This document shows, one piece after another, positions 1-9,605 of a DNA stretch of 64,000 nt. Under the pieces are notes generated by a model. It did no database searches. It had not been told where the DNA came from and saw only the letters and a list, made by a program, of their open reading frames with translations. The stretch's first letter is position 1. The number at the start of each line of letters is the position of its first letter. The stretch is from Pedobacter suwonensis. GTDB taxonomy: Bacteria; Bacteroidota; Bacteroidia; Sphingobacteriales; Sphingobacteriaceae. Both the position numbers and the translations under genes were made by a program. The DNA lies in contig NZ_FOJM01000009.1 in NCBI RefSeq assembly GCF_900111825.1, positions 186,001-250,000 of the forward strand, read 5' to 3'.

Positions 1-588
1 ATGAATGGTCAGCCTGTTGAACAAGAAAAGGTTGATAAAATTATTGCTGCAGCACATTTAGCACCAACGTCATCAGGTTTACAGCCTTTTAAAATCATTG
101 TGGTAACCAACCAGGAGTTGAAAGAAAAAATTGCACCGATTGCTTTTAACCAATCGCAAGTAATTGATTCTTCTCACTTATTGATTTTTGCCGCAAACGA
201 AAACTATACAGAAGAAGGTATAGACGAAGTTTTCGACAGAATGAATACCGAACGTGGTTTACCATTGGATACTACAGATGCTTACAAAACACAACTTAAA
301 GGTATGCTTCTAAACAGAACAGCAGAAGAAAACTTTAACCATGCGGCCCGTCAGGCTTATATTGCTTTCGGTATTGCCATTGCAGAAGCTGCTGTGTTAA
401 AAGTAGATGCTACACCAATGGAAGGTTTTAACGGACCTGCTTTAGACGAACTTTTAGGCTTAGACAAAAAAGGCTTAAAAAGTGTTACTTTATTGCCTTT
501 AGGATACAGAGACGAAGCGGGTGATTGGTTAGTGAACCTTAAAAAAGTACGTACACCAAAACAAGAGTTCTTGATTGAATTGAAATAA
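1..588 (+). CDS. Nitroreductase family NAD(P)H-dependent oxidoreductase (5' end outside window)
   Basis: This is a flavin-dependent nitroreductase-fold oxidoreductase of the NfsB-like kind, expected to reduce nitro or quinone compounds with NAD(P)H in the cytoplasm. The visible 195 residues carry the family's APTSSGLQPF segment, which contacts FMN, at residues 20-29, and end in a typical LPLGYRDEAGDW block at about 166-177. Family members are about 210 residues and usually open with a short Arg-rich helix before the MNGQPV segment. The true start is therefore probably just upstream of base 1, and the ATG at base 1 is an internal Met. A strong terminator follows at 616-640, so the gene ends its own transcription unit. 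Confidence 0.85.
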   Translation: MNGQPVEQEKVDKIIAAAHLAPTSSGLQPFKIIVVTNQELKEKIAPIAFNQSQVIDSSHLLIFAANENYTEEGIDEVFDRMNTERGLPLDTTDAYKTQLKGMLLNRTAEENFNHAARQAYIAFGIAIAEAAVLKVDATPMEGFNGPALDELLGLDKKGLKSVTLLPLGYRDEAGDWLVNLKKVRTPKQEFLIELK

Positions 589-615
589 CAGGCAAACACC
601 ATTATAATTAAAACG

Positions 616-640
616 GGCCGCTTATTTAGCGGCCTTTTTT
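616..640 (+). terminator. Intrinsic terminator of the nitroreductase gene
   Basis: GGCCGC (616-621) pairs with GCGGCC (629-634) across a 7-nt loop, followed directly by six T (635-640). It lies 28 bp after the nitroreductase stop codon. Confidence 0.85.
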
Positions 641-681
641 GTTTTACATTTTTTTCATACCAGATATTATATGACAAAAAT

Positions 682-793
682 CCGTCATTGCGAACTGAAG
701 CGCTGCCAGTGGAATGGCGTGAAGCAATCTTTACACATAAATTTAACTCGAAAGATTGCTTCGTCGGCTGAAAAAGCCTTCTCGCAATGACGG
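682..793. repeat. Interspersed repeat, GTCATTGCGA family, copy 1
   Basis: The segment begins with GTCATTGCGAACTGAAG and ends with its inverted counterpart GCTGAAAAAGCCTTCTCGC followed by AATGACGG, so the ends form an imperfect hairpin around GAAGCAATCTT / AAGATTGCTTC. Related copies lie at 29571-29621, 31191-31285, 32780-32832, 33040-33090 and 62810-62850. The rest of the 589-1037 gap is AT-rich, and I see no gene in it. Confidence 0.75.
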
Positions 794-1037
794 TGGCGAT
801 TAGTTTGAAAACTACTACCTATTAACCGATTTAAACAATTCACCTGAAAAGCCTCCATATATTAGATCCTGAAACAAATTTATAGCTATCGAATCAGGAG
901 AATACGGCATGCGGGGGATGAACCAATGACAAGTGAGCCAATGAACCTGAATCTTTTGTAAAAAAATGTTAAACCACCATACAATTTAGGACAGCTATTT
1001 ATAATTGGATATATTTACGAGCTTTAATATCCAATCC

Positions 1038-3764
1038 ATGAAGATTTTTAGATTATCGTTTATAATACTGTCGCTTTTATCCACCCTAAGTTTTTCTTCT
1101 TCGGCTCAAACCGATACCATTAGCATCAACAGCATCATTGCCAAAACCAGTAAGGTATTAAGTAATTACCCTGCTGAAAAGATTTACCTTCATTTTGACA
1201 AACCTTATTATGCAGTTGCCGATACAGTTTGGTTTAAAGCTTATGTTACCGAAAACCAGAATTTTTTATCAGGCATCAGTAAAATCATCTATGTAGATGT
1301 GATCAACCAGAAAGATTCGCTGATCCAGACTATAAAGTTACCCATAACCGGTGGTTTTGCTTATGGCAGCTTTCCTTTAGATCAGATTAACTATAAACAA
1401 GGTAATTACCATATCAGGGCTTATACATTATGGATGCTTAACAGCGATGACCCGGCTTATTTCAACAAAACCTTCTATGTAGGCGAAGCCATTGATAAAG
1501 AGGTAAAAACCCACATCACTTACAAAAATACCTCTACAGATAAGTTGGAAAAAATTGATGCGCGTGTACAATTTAAAGATGCCAACAATAAACCCTACGC
1601 CAATAAAAATGTGAGCTGGCAGGTGGTTACCAGCTATACGGTTATTGCCAAAGGCAGGGGTACAACAGATGCCAATGGCTATTTAACCATTGCGATGAGC
1701 AATGCACAAAAGGCAGAATATCAATTACAAAAAGGCGAACTGATTACCAGCATTAATACCACCGATAAGGATGTGGCAAGCAGTAGCTTCCCGCTTAAGA
1801 AGGCTATCGTAAGCAAAGATTTTCAATTTTTCCCGGAAGGCGGAAGTTTAATTGCCGGCCTTAACAATAAAGTGGCATTTAAAGCCATTAAAAGTGATGG
1901 TTTAGGTATTAACTCAAAAGGTACCGTAACCGATAATGACGGCAAAACGGTTGCCACTTTTGCAGCGCAGCATTTAGGGATGGGCAGTTTTGAATTATTG
2001 GCAGAAGCTGGAAAAACTTACAAAGCTGCTGTTACCTATGCTGATGGCACTACTCAAACTTATAATTTACCTGCAGTTGCTGCAAATGGTGTTGCTGTGA
2101 AAATAGACAATAGCAATCCGGATAATATTGCCATAAAAATCCTGGCTAATGATGCCTTTTTTGAACAGAACAAAGGAAAAAAGCTTTATCTGATTGCGCA
2201 GAGTAAGGGCGTTATCTGCTATGGGGCGCAAACAGCATTATCAAATACAGAATATAATACTACGGTGCTTAAATCTAAATTCCCAAATGGAATTGCACAA
2301 TTTACGCTGTTTAACGAATTTGGCAAACCGCTGAGTGAACGACTGGTTTTTGTTCAACACAAAAATACCATGGCGGTAACGCTTTCCAGTGCAGCAACGA
2401 CGTATGGAATTAAGAAAAAGGTGAAGATAAATGTGGCCGCCAAAAAAGATGGTGCTCCTGTAGAAGGTAGTTTTTCTGTAGCGGTTGTAGATGAAACCAA
2501 AGTTCCATCAAGCGAAGACGCCACCAGCACGATATTAACAGGCCTGTTATTAAGCAGCGATGTTAAAGGTTATATTGAAAAAGCCAATTATTACTTTAAT
2601 GCACCCGACGCCAGGAAAAATGCAGATTTAGATGTATTGCTTCTCACCCAGGGCTATCGCAGTTTTAAATATACCGACATCATTGCCAATAAACTGCCAA
2701 AAATTGATTTCTTACCAGAACAGGGTATTGAAATTTCAGGCATTTTACGTCAGAACAATGGTATTCCGGTTAGAAAAGGTGCCCTGCTTTTAAGCATCCC
2801 TGATAAACGTTTTAACCAGGAAGGCACTACAGATCCGGTAGGAAACTTTAAATTCTCGAACCTGGTATTTAACGATTCATCGAAAGTAACCATTACTGCC
2901 AAGTATAATCCAAACTATAAAAACATGACCTTGAGCTTAAATGGTGCGCCGGTACCTACACTAACCAGAAATTTTAGTGCCGCCGAAGAGGTTTTAAATA
3001 TCGATAGTACTTTGACCAGTTACCTGGATAATAGTAAAAAACAATACGCTTACCTACATACTTTAAAAGATGTAAACATTAAAGCCGCTGCAGTTCCGAA
3101 AGTAAGCCATAAGGATTATCCTGCATTGAGCGGGCTTAGCCAGATGGCCGACCATGAAGTGAGTGGCGACCGATTTAAGGGCTGCGGTTTATTGATTAAC
3201 TGTTTACAGGGTATGCTGGCAGGGGTTACTTTTGCCGATAATAACTTTTACGTAACCCGCGATTACAACCAGGGTAAAAAAATCCCGATGGGTATTTTCA
3301 TTAACGGTATGAATGTGGATGTAAACCAGATTAATACAATAGATGTTAACATGCTCGAGTCGGTTGAAGTATTTTTAAGAGACGATTTAGGCTTGGTAAA
3401 CCGTGCCAACAATATAAACGGTGTAATTGTATTTAACCAGAAAAAAGCACCAAAGGGCACCAGGATTTCAAAAGCGCAGTTAATGGATATGCTTCCAAAA
3501 TACTACGAACTTACCTTCTCGCCACAAGGTTATAACAAAGAAAAACAGTTCTATTCACCTAAATATGATGTACCTGCCAGCATGAACCGGAACGACTTAA
3601 GGACCACCATTTACTGGAACCCTAAAGTAGTTACAGATGCAACAGGTAATGCTTCTTTTGAATATTACAATGCGGATGGTAAAGGACAGTATAAAGTAAT
3701 TATTGAAGGAATAGATGCCAATGGTAATTTAGGAAGATCAGTATTTAAGTACTTGGTTAAGTAA
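1038..3764 (+). CDS. Large secreted protein with MG2-like and TonB-plug-like domains
   Basis: The 908-residue protein has a signal peptide at residues 1-23 (MKIFRLSFI, then a hydrophobic stretch ending SSAQ). The segment EKIYLHFDKPYYAVADTVWF is typical of alpha-2-macroglobulin-like MG2 domains in Bacteroidota. Near residues 750-800 the sequence IPMGIFINGMNV, then LESVEVFLRDD and NGVIVFNQKK, resembles the plug domain of TonB-dependent receptors, but no beta-barrel follows. I chose ATG 1038 over an upstream TTG at 1005 because the signal peptide starts there. It probably sits in the periplasm or at the outer membrane. The family is common in Pedobacter-like genomes, but its function is not known to me. 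It stands alone, with repeats on both sides. Confidence 0.75.
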   Translation: MKIFRLSFIILSLLSTLSFSSSAQTDTISINSIIAKTSKVLSNYPAEKIYLHFDKPYYAVADTVWFKAYVTENQNFLSGISKIIYVDVINQKDSLIQTIKLPITGGFAYGSFPLDQINYKQGNYHIRAYTLWMLNSDDPAYFNKTFYVGEAIDKEVKTHITYKNTSTDKLEKIDARVQFKDANNKPYANKNVSWQVVTSYTVIAKGRGTTDANGYLTIAMSNAQKAEYQLQKGELITSINTTDKDVASSSFPLKKAIVSKDFQFFPEGGSLIAGLNNKVAFKAIKSDGLGINSKGTVTDNDGKTVATFAAQHLGMGSFELLAEAGKTYKAAVTYADGTTQTYNLPAVAANGVAVKIDNSNPDNIAIKILANDAFFEQNKGKKLYLIAQSKGVICYGAQTALSNTEYNTTVLKSKFPNGIAQFTLFNEFGKPLSERLVFVQHKNTMAVTLSSAATTYGIKKKVKINVAAKKDGAPVEGSFSVAVVDETKVPSSEDATSTILTGLLLSSDVKGYIEKANYYFNAPDARKNADLDVLLLTQGYRSFKYTDIIANKLPKIDFLPEQGIEISGILRQNNGIPVRKGALLLSIPDKRFNQEGTTDPVGNFKFSNLVFNDSSKVTITAKYNPNYKNMTLSLNGAPVPTLTRNFSAAEEVLNIDSTLTSYLDNSKKQYAYLHTLKDVNIKAAAVPKVSHKDYPALSGLSQMADHEVSGDRFKGCGLLINCLQGMLAGVTFADNNFYVTRDYNQGKKIPMGIFINGMNVDVNQINTIDVNMLESVEVFLRDDLGLVNRANNINGVIVFNQKKAPKGTRISKAQLMDMLPKYYELTFSPQGYNKEKQFYSPKYDVPASMNRNDLRTTIYWNPKVVTDATGNASFEYYNADGKGQYKVIIEGIDANGNLGRSVFKYLVK

Positions 3765-4156
3765 AATGGAAAATGTGAGATGGATGATGGAATTATTTAT
3801 TTCTCCCCTCATCCATCTCACCTCTCACAAATTGTTAATAGCCTGAGTGGATTATTAATATTCTCTCTAGGTAGTTTATATCGGCTTTTTAATCAAGCGG
3901 CCGTCACCCTGAACCGAGCATTGGCGAGCTCACCGAAGGTAATTCATTTCAGGGTCTTTTTCTGCTAAAAAGATGCTGAAACAAGTTCAGCATGACGAAT
4001 CGGTCATGGATAGATCGTCTATAAGAAAGTATTTTTAATTAAATAATAATTATTTAGTTCGGGTTAATAGCCTAAATGGAAAATGTAAGGTGATGATGAA
4101 ATTGGCTTATTTCCCATCTCACATCTCACATCTCACATCTTAAATCTTACATCATT
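3765..4156. repeat. Gene-free stretch with two kinds of interspersed repeat
   Basis: At 3903-3997 there is a copy of the GTCACCCTGAA...TTTCAGGGTCT...AGATGCTGAAACAA...TTCAGCATGACG family; other copies are at 28811-28895 (reverse) and 60693-60768. At 3765-3830 and 4076-4153 there are two related low-complexity blocks built from words such as ATGGAAAATG, GATGATG and CATCTCACATCTCACATCT. The second block lies at the 3' side of the dehydrogenase gene. I see no convincing gene; a possible 62-codon frame at 3780 is made of repeat sequence. Confidence 0.65.
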
Positions 4157-5122
4157 CTACTTCACCTCAAACGGTAACTGCTCCCCTTTCAACCCTGCCA
4201 CAACATTCTGCACAATAATTTTGGCCATGGCTGCTCTCGTTTCTTCAGTGGCTGAGCCAATGTGTGGTAGAACGGCAACGTTTTCCATCGCTAACAAAGG
4301 GTTATCTTTATCCATCGGTTCCGGATTGGTTACATCTAAACCAGCTCCCCATATTATTTTCTCTTCCAGGGCTCTGATCAAATCCTTTTCGTTATGAATA
4401 CCACCCCTGGCTGTATTGATGAAAATTGAATTGGGTTTCATCTGTTTAAAAATATCAATTGTAAACTTATCCTGGGTTTCGGGGGTTAGCGCTGTATGGA
4501 TAGAAAGCACATCACTTTGGGACAAAAGCGTTTCGAAGGATACATATTCTGCGTCGATTTCTTTTTCAGCATCTTCATTACGCGAGCGGTTATGGTAAAT
4601 CACCTTCATTTGGTAGGCCGCAGCACATTTCCTGGCCATTTCTAAACCAATTTTACCCAGCCCAAAAATACCGAGCGTTTTGCCTTTTACTTCAATGCCT
4701 AGTTCTGGCGAAGGCTCATAGTTTTTCCACTCGCCCTGAATGATTTTCTTATGCGAAAAAAATGCTTTTCGAGATACGGCCAGCATCAGTAAAAAAGCTG
4801 TATCAGCAGTTGCACCACTTAAAACACCAGGCGTATTACCAATGGGGATATTCAATTTTTTGGCGGTATCCAAATCAACCTGATCGAAACCTACTGAATG
4901 CAGCGCAATCACCTTTAAGTGCTTACAGGCATTTAAAAATCCGGCATTCAATTTATTAGGGCCTACGCTGACCAAAGCATCCTGATCCTTACAGGCTTCA
5001 ATCAGCTCTTCAGCCGTAATCTGCCTGTTTTCTTTCCATTGGGTAATTGTTATATTATTTTCTTCCAGTTGCTTTAAACCAACCGGAGCAATGTTGCCGC
5101 TTATAAATACTTTCATATTCAT
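4157..5122 (-). CDS. D-2-hydroxyacid dehydrogenase (glyoxylate/hydroxypyruvate reductase type)
   Basis: This soluble NAD(P)H-dependent enzyme should interconvert a 2-keto acid such as glyoxylate or hydroxypyruvate with its D-2-hydroxy acid. The Rossmann dinucleotide-binding motif GIFGLGKIG is at about residues 151-159. The catalytic Arg is in NTARGG, the Glu in NPEP and the His in LPHIGSA, so the full Arg/Glu/His set is present. Length (321 residues) is normal. The start could be either Met 1 or Met 3 (MNMKVF). It begins 36 bp downstream of the DUF4249 gene on the same strand, so it may be co-transcribed with it, although no functional link is obvious. The exact substrate cannot be told from sequence. 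Confidence 0.88.
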   Translation of the reverse strand: MNMKVFISGNIAPVGLKQLEENNITITQWKENRQITAEELIEACKDQDALVSVGPNKLNAGFLNACKHLKVIALHSVGFDQVDLDTAKKLNIPIGNTPGVLSGATADTAFLLMLAVSRKAFFSHKKIIQGEWKNYEPSPELGIEVKGKTLGIFGLGKIGLEMARKCAAAYQMKVIYHNRSRNEDAEKEIDAEYVSFETLLSQSDVLSIHTALTPETQDKFTIDIFKQMKPNSIFINTARGGIHNEKDLIRALEEKIIWGAGLDVTNPEPMDKDNPLLAMENVAVLPHIGSATEETRAAMAKIIVQNVVAGLKGEQLPFEVK

Positions 5123-5158
5123 TTAACAGTAAAATCTGAACAGGAGTTTTAATAATGC

Positions 5159-5965
5159 TTATTTTACCGTAGTGGTAAGTACCTGATAAGTATTTGCACT
5201 AAAATAACCCAGGGCATTGTTGGTAATGTTTGATGTGGGGTTGGCCGGTGTGGTACCCTGGTTAGGTCCACGGTCTGACTGTTGACTCAATGCATACCAA
5301 TAATTAAAAATATTACTGTCAATACATTCCATTTCCACCTTAATCTTATCATTGTTGTTCAGCTCATCACTGTCATGGTCATTGTTGGGTTTAAAGAAGA
5401 GCTGGATCCGTAAATCATTACCATTGGTTAACCTGTCGTTATAAGCATAATAGCGTCTTGATAGCACATCATTTACATATAGGTTAAAATGGTAAAAATT
5501 GACCTCGTTAACCGGATCTTTTAAGAAAGCGGCCGCTGTTTTGCGCTCACGCCCAAAAAAAACATTATTAATAATCCCGATTGAATCCAACTTAACCAAA
5601 TTAGGCATTTTAGAACTGGCCGTATAGTTTTGTCCTTCAACAATTGCATTTAAGTTATAGGTAACACCAGGCTCCCCTTTCATGCGGTTAATATAGGTAC
5701 CAGGCTTAGTTCCTTCTTTGAATATAAAAGTATTGCCTTTGCTATCGGTTACGGTAACCGTAGCACCTGAAATTTTTGGAAAAACATTTTCCTCGGTATA
5801 ACCTATCGTTTTGCTGATTTTAATTTCCTGATCAATCAACTGGTTATTTATAATTCCTTCAATAACAACCTGTGGATCGGCATTTTCCGTATCAATGGAA
5901 ATAATTTTTTTACATGAAGCGAAACACAGCGTAAATAAGGCAAAATATATCGTTAGTTTTTTCAT
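5159..5965 (-). CDS. DUF4249 outer-membrane lipoprotein paired with a TonB receptor
   Basis: The 268-residue protein opens with MKKLTIYFALFTLCFASCKK, a lipoprotein signal with the lipidated Cys at residue 18, and continues with an Ig-like N-terminal part (DPQVVIEGIINNQ, SGATVTVTDSKGN). This matches the DUF4249 family, which is normally encoded directly after a TonB-dependent receptor. Its start is 4 bp after the receptor stop, and an upstream Met at 6010 would run into the receptor gene, so I chose 5965. By analogy with SusD it is probably a surface-exposed partner of the receptor, but the ligand is unknown. Confidence 0.8.
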   Translation of the reverse strand: MKKLTIYFALFTLCFASCKKIISIDTENADPQVVIEGIINNQLIDQEIKISKTIGYTEENVFPKISGATVTVTDSKGNTFIFKEGTKPGTYINRMKGEPGVTYNLNAIVEGQNYTASSKMPNLVKLDSIGIINNVFFGRERKTAAAFLKDPVNEVNFYHFNLYVNDVLSRRYYAYNDRLTNGNDLRIQLFFKPNNDHDSDELNNNDKIKVEMECIDSNIFNYWYALSQQSDRGPNQGTTPANPTSNITNNALGYFSANTYQVLTTTVK

Positions 5966-5969
5966 GTTG

Positions 5970-8294
5970 TTAAAATTTAAAATCCCAGGTAACAGAAGGA
6001 ATAAGGCCAAAAAGTGAAGTTTGCTGCGCGGCAGTTTTGTTCGGATTTTCAGGATCGGTGATAAATTCTATGGAGTAAGGATTTTTACGTCCAAGCACAT
6101 TGTAAATACCAAAATTCCAGCTCGATTGGTATTTACCCTTTTTCTTGCCTGCTAACGTTGCACTTACATCTAAACGCATGTTGTAAGGCATACGGCCTGC
6201 ATTACGCTGGGTATAATAATAAGCGGGTTGTCCACCGATGGTATATTTTCCTGCAGGAAAAGTAACTGCATTACCTGTACTATAAATAAAGCTCGATGAA
6301 AAAGTCCACCTTGAGGTCATGTTGTAAATGCCAACCAATGAAATATCATGCGTGCGGTCTTGCCTGGCCGGAAAATATTTGCCGTTATTCAGTTCGGTAA
6401 ATTTACGTTCGGTACGCGATAGGGTATAACCCACCCAGCCGTTCAGCTTACCAAATTTCTTTTTAAAAAACAATTCCATTCCATAAGCACGGCCTATACC
6501 GTAAATCAGCTCCGATTCTACATTCGAATTGGCAAGTAATTGGGCAGCATTCTTGTAATCGATCTGGTTTTGAAGCCATTTATAATAAATTTCGGCAGAC
6601 AATTCATAGGTGTTCTCCTTGAGGTTTTTAAAATAACCTAAGGCTACCTGATCGGCAATTTCGGGCTTGATGTTATTGCTGCTCAGCACATACTGGTCGG
6701 TTGGCGAACTGGATGTAGCATTAGTTAAAATGTGAACATTCTGCGTATTACGATTGTAGGATGCTTTAATTGAGTTTTGTTCATTAAGCAGGTAACTCAC
6801 CGAAAAACGAGGCTCCAGATTGAGATAGTTTTTATAGAATTTGCCTTTAGCTACATTTTCTGTCGAGGTAATTTCGCCTGCCGCATTGTAGGTATTAAAA
6901 TTACCAGGGCCCATTAAAGAGAAAGCAGCCAGCCTTACACCATATAAAAAGTTGAGGTGTTCATTTACACTCCATTCATCAGCAATATAAGCAGCAGATT
7001 CTATTCCATACCTGCGCTCTTGCGAAAGCGAATTCACCTGCGAGGAAGCATCGCTATCAATATCAATCGGCGAAATGCGGTGCTGGGTAGCATTTAGCCC
7101 AAACCTGAGGATATGCTTGTTACTGAAATACTGAAAATCTTCTTTAAAATTAAAATCGCGCACCAGCGAAGTGGCCTTAAAATTAGTCACATCGTTGAGC
7201 AAACGAACAGTATAATTATAATTGTTGTAAATGAACGATGTGTTGGAGAATAAACGATCGCTAAAAATGTGGTTTAAACGGATAGTGGTAGTTACGTTAC
7301 CCCAGTTGTTTTCAAACAAATCCTTCACACCAATATTATCCTTGCCAAAATAGCCCGAAATATAGATGGTGTTTTTGTCGTTGATTTTATAGTTTGCCTT
7401 GGCATTAATATCATAAAAATTTAGGGTACTGCCATTAACAGACGAATCTGGCGAAGCCCTTAAAAACAGATCGATATAGGTCCTACGGAAACTCACCATA
7501 AATGAGCCACGGTCTTTCACAATGGGGCCTTCTGCTTTTAAACGTGAAGCAATTAAACCGATCCCGCCCTGAAATTTATATTCTTTATTGTTTCCATCAT
7601 CCATTTTAACATCTAAAACGGATGATAAACGGCCGCCATACTGCGCTGGCATGCCACCTTTGTATAAACTTACATCCTTAATCGCATCGGCATTGAAGGT
7701 GGAGAAAAAGCCTAAAAGATGCGAAGAATTGTACACCACAGCCTCATCTAAAATGATCAGGTTCTGATCGGCAGCACCACCACGAACATAGAAACCGGTG
7801 TTTCCTTCGCCACCCGATTTTACACCTGGTAAGAGCTGGATCGTTTTTAAAATATCCTTTTCGCCAAGCAATACCGGAATGGAATTAAGTGTTTTCATAT
7901 CAATTCTTTCCAGCCCCATCTGTGCACTTTTAACATTTTCATTTTTACGGTTATTGGCGCTAACCGTTACATCGGCCAGATCGTTTGCACTTCGTAATTC
8001 TTCATTTAACTTGGTATCTTTTTTTAAACTGATGGTTTTAACCACAGCGGTATAACCTGTATAACTTACTGCCACCGTGTAAGTTCCTTCGGCCTGCGTT
8101 AAAGCGAAATATCCATAATTATTGGTTAAAGTAGCTGCGGTAGAAGCCCCTGATATCCTTACCGTAGCACCAATTAAGGTTTCGCCGGTACCTGCATCAC
8201 GGATCGTGCCGCTAAGGGTAAATTTCTTTTGAGCAAAAATAGAGGTGGATAGAAAAAGGAGGGAAAATAAGGCTAAGTAGTATTTTATGGACAT
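5970..8294 (-). CDS. TonB-dependent outer-membrane receptor with carboxypeptidase-regulatory N-domain
   Basis: The 774-residue protein has a signal peptide (ending STSIFAQ), then a CarboxypepD_reg-like domain at about residues 25-105 (SGTIRDAGTGETLIGATVRI). A plug domain at about 125-230 carries GFYVRGGAADQNLIILDEA and GGRLSSVLDVKM, and a long beta-barrel ends in the aromatic C-terminus WDFKF. It should import a ligand across the outer membrane using the TonB system. This short receptor type followed by a DUF4249 lipoprotein is a recurring pair in Bacteroidota and is distinct from SusC. Ligand unknown. A candidate promoter -7 element lies at 8327-8334. Confidence 0.9.
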   Translation of the reverse strand: MSIKYYLALFSLLFLSTSIFAQKKFTLSGTIRDAGTGETLIGATVRISGASTAATLTNNYGYFALTQAEGTYTVAVSYTGYTAVVKTISLKKDTKLNEELRSANDLADVTVSANNRKNENVKSAQMGLERIDMKTLNSIPVLLGEKDILKTIQLLPGVKSGGEGNTGFYVRGGAADQNLIILDEAVVYNSSHLLGFFSTFNADAIKDVSLYKGGMPAQYGGRLSSVLDVKMDDGNNKEYKFQGGIGLIASRLKAEGPIVKDRGSFMVSFRRTYIDLFLRASPDSSVNGSTLNFYDINAKANYKINDKNTIYISGYFGKDNIGVKDLFENNWGNVTTTIRLNHIFSDRLFSNTSFIYNNYNYTVRLLNDVTNFKATSLVRDFNFKEDFQYFSNKHILRFGLNATQHRISPIDIDSDASSQVNSLSQERRYGIESAAYIADEWSVNEHLNFLYGVRLAAFSLMGPGNFNTYNAAGEITSTENVAKGKFYKNYLNLEPRFSVSYLLNEQNSIKASYNRNTQNVHILTNATSSSPTDQYVLSSNNIKPEIADQVALGYFKNLKENTYELSAEIYYKWLQNQIDYKNAAQLLANSNVESELIYGIGRAYGMELFFKKKFGKLNGWVGYTLSRTERKFTELNNGKYFPARQDRTHDISLVGIYNMTSRWTFSSSFIYSTGNAVTFPAGKYTIGGQPAYYYTQRNAGRMPYNMRLDVSATLAGKKKGKYQSSWNFGIYNVLGRKNPYSIEFITDPENPNKTAAQQTSLFGLIPSVTWDFKF

Positions 8295-8326
8295 ATTGGC
8301 TACTATCGAATTTTTATGTTAGAAAC

Positions 8327-8334
8327 CAAATGTA
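8327..8334 (-). promoter_or_regulatory. Candidate -7 promoter element of the TonB receptor gene
   Basis: On the minus strand this reads TACATTTG, an exact match to the Bacteroidota TAnnTTTG -7 element, 32 bp upstream of the receptor start codon. I see no clear TTTG element at the expected distance further upstream, so the call is moderate. Confidence 0.4.
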
Positions 8335-8402
8335 CGAAATCAAACTCCTATTATTGGATAATGGAGGATTTCTTAATAAATTTTGGGATTTTATGGATTA
8401 AT

Positions 8403-9590
8403 CTAGGGATGAATAGCAATACGGTGTGAACGTAAAAGGTAAGGACTTAAATCATCTTTACCTGCCTGCTGAAAGGTAATTAATTTAGAAGCTTCTTTAG
8501 GCATATGGCAATCGATGCAGTTTGCATTGAGCGATCCTTTTGCCAAAGTAACCTCACTGTGCTTTGTACTTTGGTGACAGCTGATACAACGTTGGGAGTA
8601 AACTTTTAAATTGCCCTTACTATTTTCATGGGTATTATGGCATGATTGACAAGTCATGTCTTTGCTTTTCCGATAGCAATTGCTGCCCATTAACATGCTG
8701 GTCTGGTTGCCGTGTACATCCGGATCGCCACCACCAAAACCCAAAAAATCCTGTGCGTAGTAATCATCGATATTATCGCCAGGGGTAAAACCAAAAACCG
8801 ATTTTTGGGCAACCAAGGAATTGCCGGAGTGGCATACCCCGCAGGCATCCATCTTTTGTTTACGGCTTAGCGTCTTATAAATGGTGATGAATTTTGCGGT
8901 TTTCTCTTCTGGATTTTCGAGGTGAAAAACGGCATGTTTACGGCCAGGTCCGTGGCAACGTTCACAATCTATACCGTAAATCAGTGTACCACGCTCCAAC
9001 TCCTCATCAGTAGAAACACCTGAAGTTTGGATTACTTTTTTATCTACGTACGAAGCATGGCATTCTAAACATCGGCTACCAATGGGCCTGTCGTAATAAA
9101 AGGTTTGTTTGGAGAAACCCGGACTAATGGCCCAGTTACGGATCCCGGAGAAATAGGAAAGTGGCAGCTCGTACAGCTTTTTACCTTTCCAATAGGCATA
9201 GGTATAAGCCTTTTCGCCCGAACCAAATATCATATCAAATTTTTCGGCACGAACTTCTTTTCCATCTACATAAGCGACCTGAAAAATGCCACCAGCTCTT
9301 TTTTCAATAACCACTTTTTGGTGTACATCAAAGTTGAATACATTAGCATCTGGGGTAAAAACCTTTAACAGTTCCTGATCGTACACAGGTTTAGAGCTTA
9401 AACCATGTGCATCATGCGCAAAAGACTGCTTAATCTCCTGATGGCATTTCACACAAGTGGCAGCACCGGTGTAAGCTTCACCCCTAATGTCTTTTGGCAA
9501 ATCATCGTCCGTATTCATGCATCTTGAAAGGATCATGACTACTCCTGCCATCACGCCCAAAATAATGAGGATGCGTTTTATACCTTTCAA
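8403..9590 (-). CDS. Heptaheme cytochrome c lipoprotein
   Basis: The 395-residue protein contains seven CXXCH heme c binding motifs: CVKCH, CLECH, CERCH, CGVCH, CQSCH, CISCH and CIDCH. The N-terminus is a membrane anchor ending in LSRC, which looks like a lipobox, so it is probably a lipoprotein on the periplasmic side or at the cell surface. Extra His residues, such as HDAHG, could be distal heme ligands. It should carry electrons or reduce a small oxidised compound; the spacing recalls cytochrome c554-like multiheme proteins, but I cannot name a substrate. It starts 15 bp after the GH5 gene on the same strand and so appears to be the last gene of the polysaccharide locus, which is unusual company. 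Confidence 0.85.
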   Translation of the reverse strand: MKGIKRILIILGVMAGVVMILSRCMNTDDDLPKDIRGEAYTGAATCVKCHQEIKQSFAHDAHGLSSKPVYDQELLKVFTPDANVFNFDVHQKVVIEKRAGGIFQVAYVDGKEVRAEKFDMIFGSGEKAYTYAYWKGKKLYELPLSYFSGIRNWAISPGFSKQTFYYDRPIGSRCLECHASYVDKKVIQTSGVSTDEELERGTLIYGIDCERCHGPGRKHAVFHLENPEEKTAKFITIYKTLSRKQKMDACGVCHSGNSLVAQKSVFGFTPGDNIDDYYAQDFLGFGGGDPDVHGNQTSMLMGSNCYRKSKDMTCQSCHNTHENSKGNLKVYSQRCISCHQSTKHSEVTLAKGSLNANCIDCHMPKEASKLITFQQAGKDDLSPYLLRSHRIAIHP

Positions 9591-9605
9591 AATATTTTTT
9601 TCTCT

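Noticed and set aside
1005..1037. TTG start for the large secreted protein
   Set aside because: It would place 11 extra residues ahead of a complete signal peptide that begins at ATG 1038.
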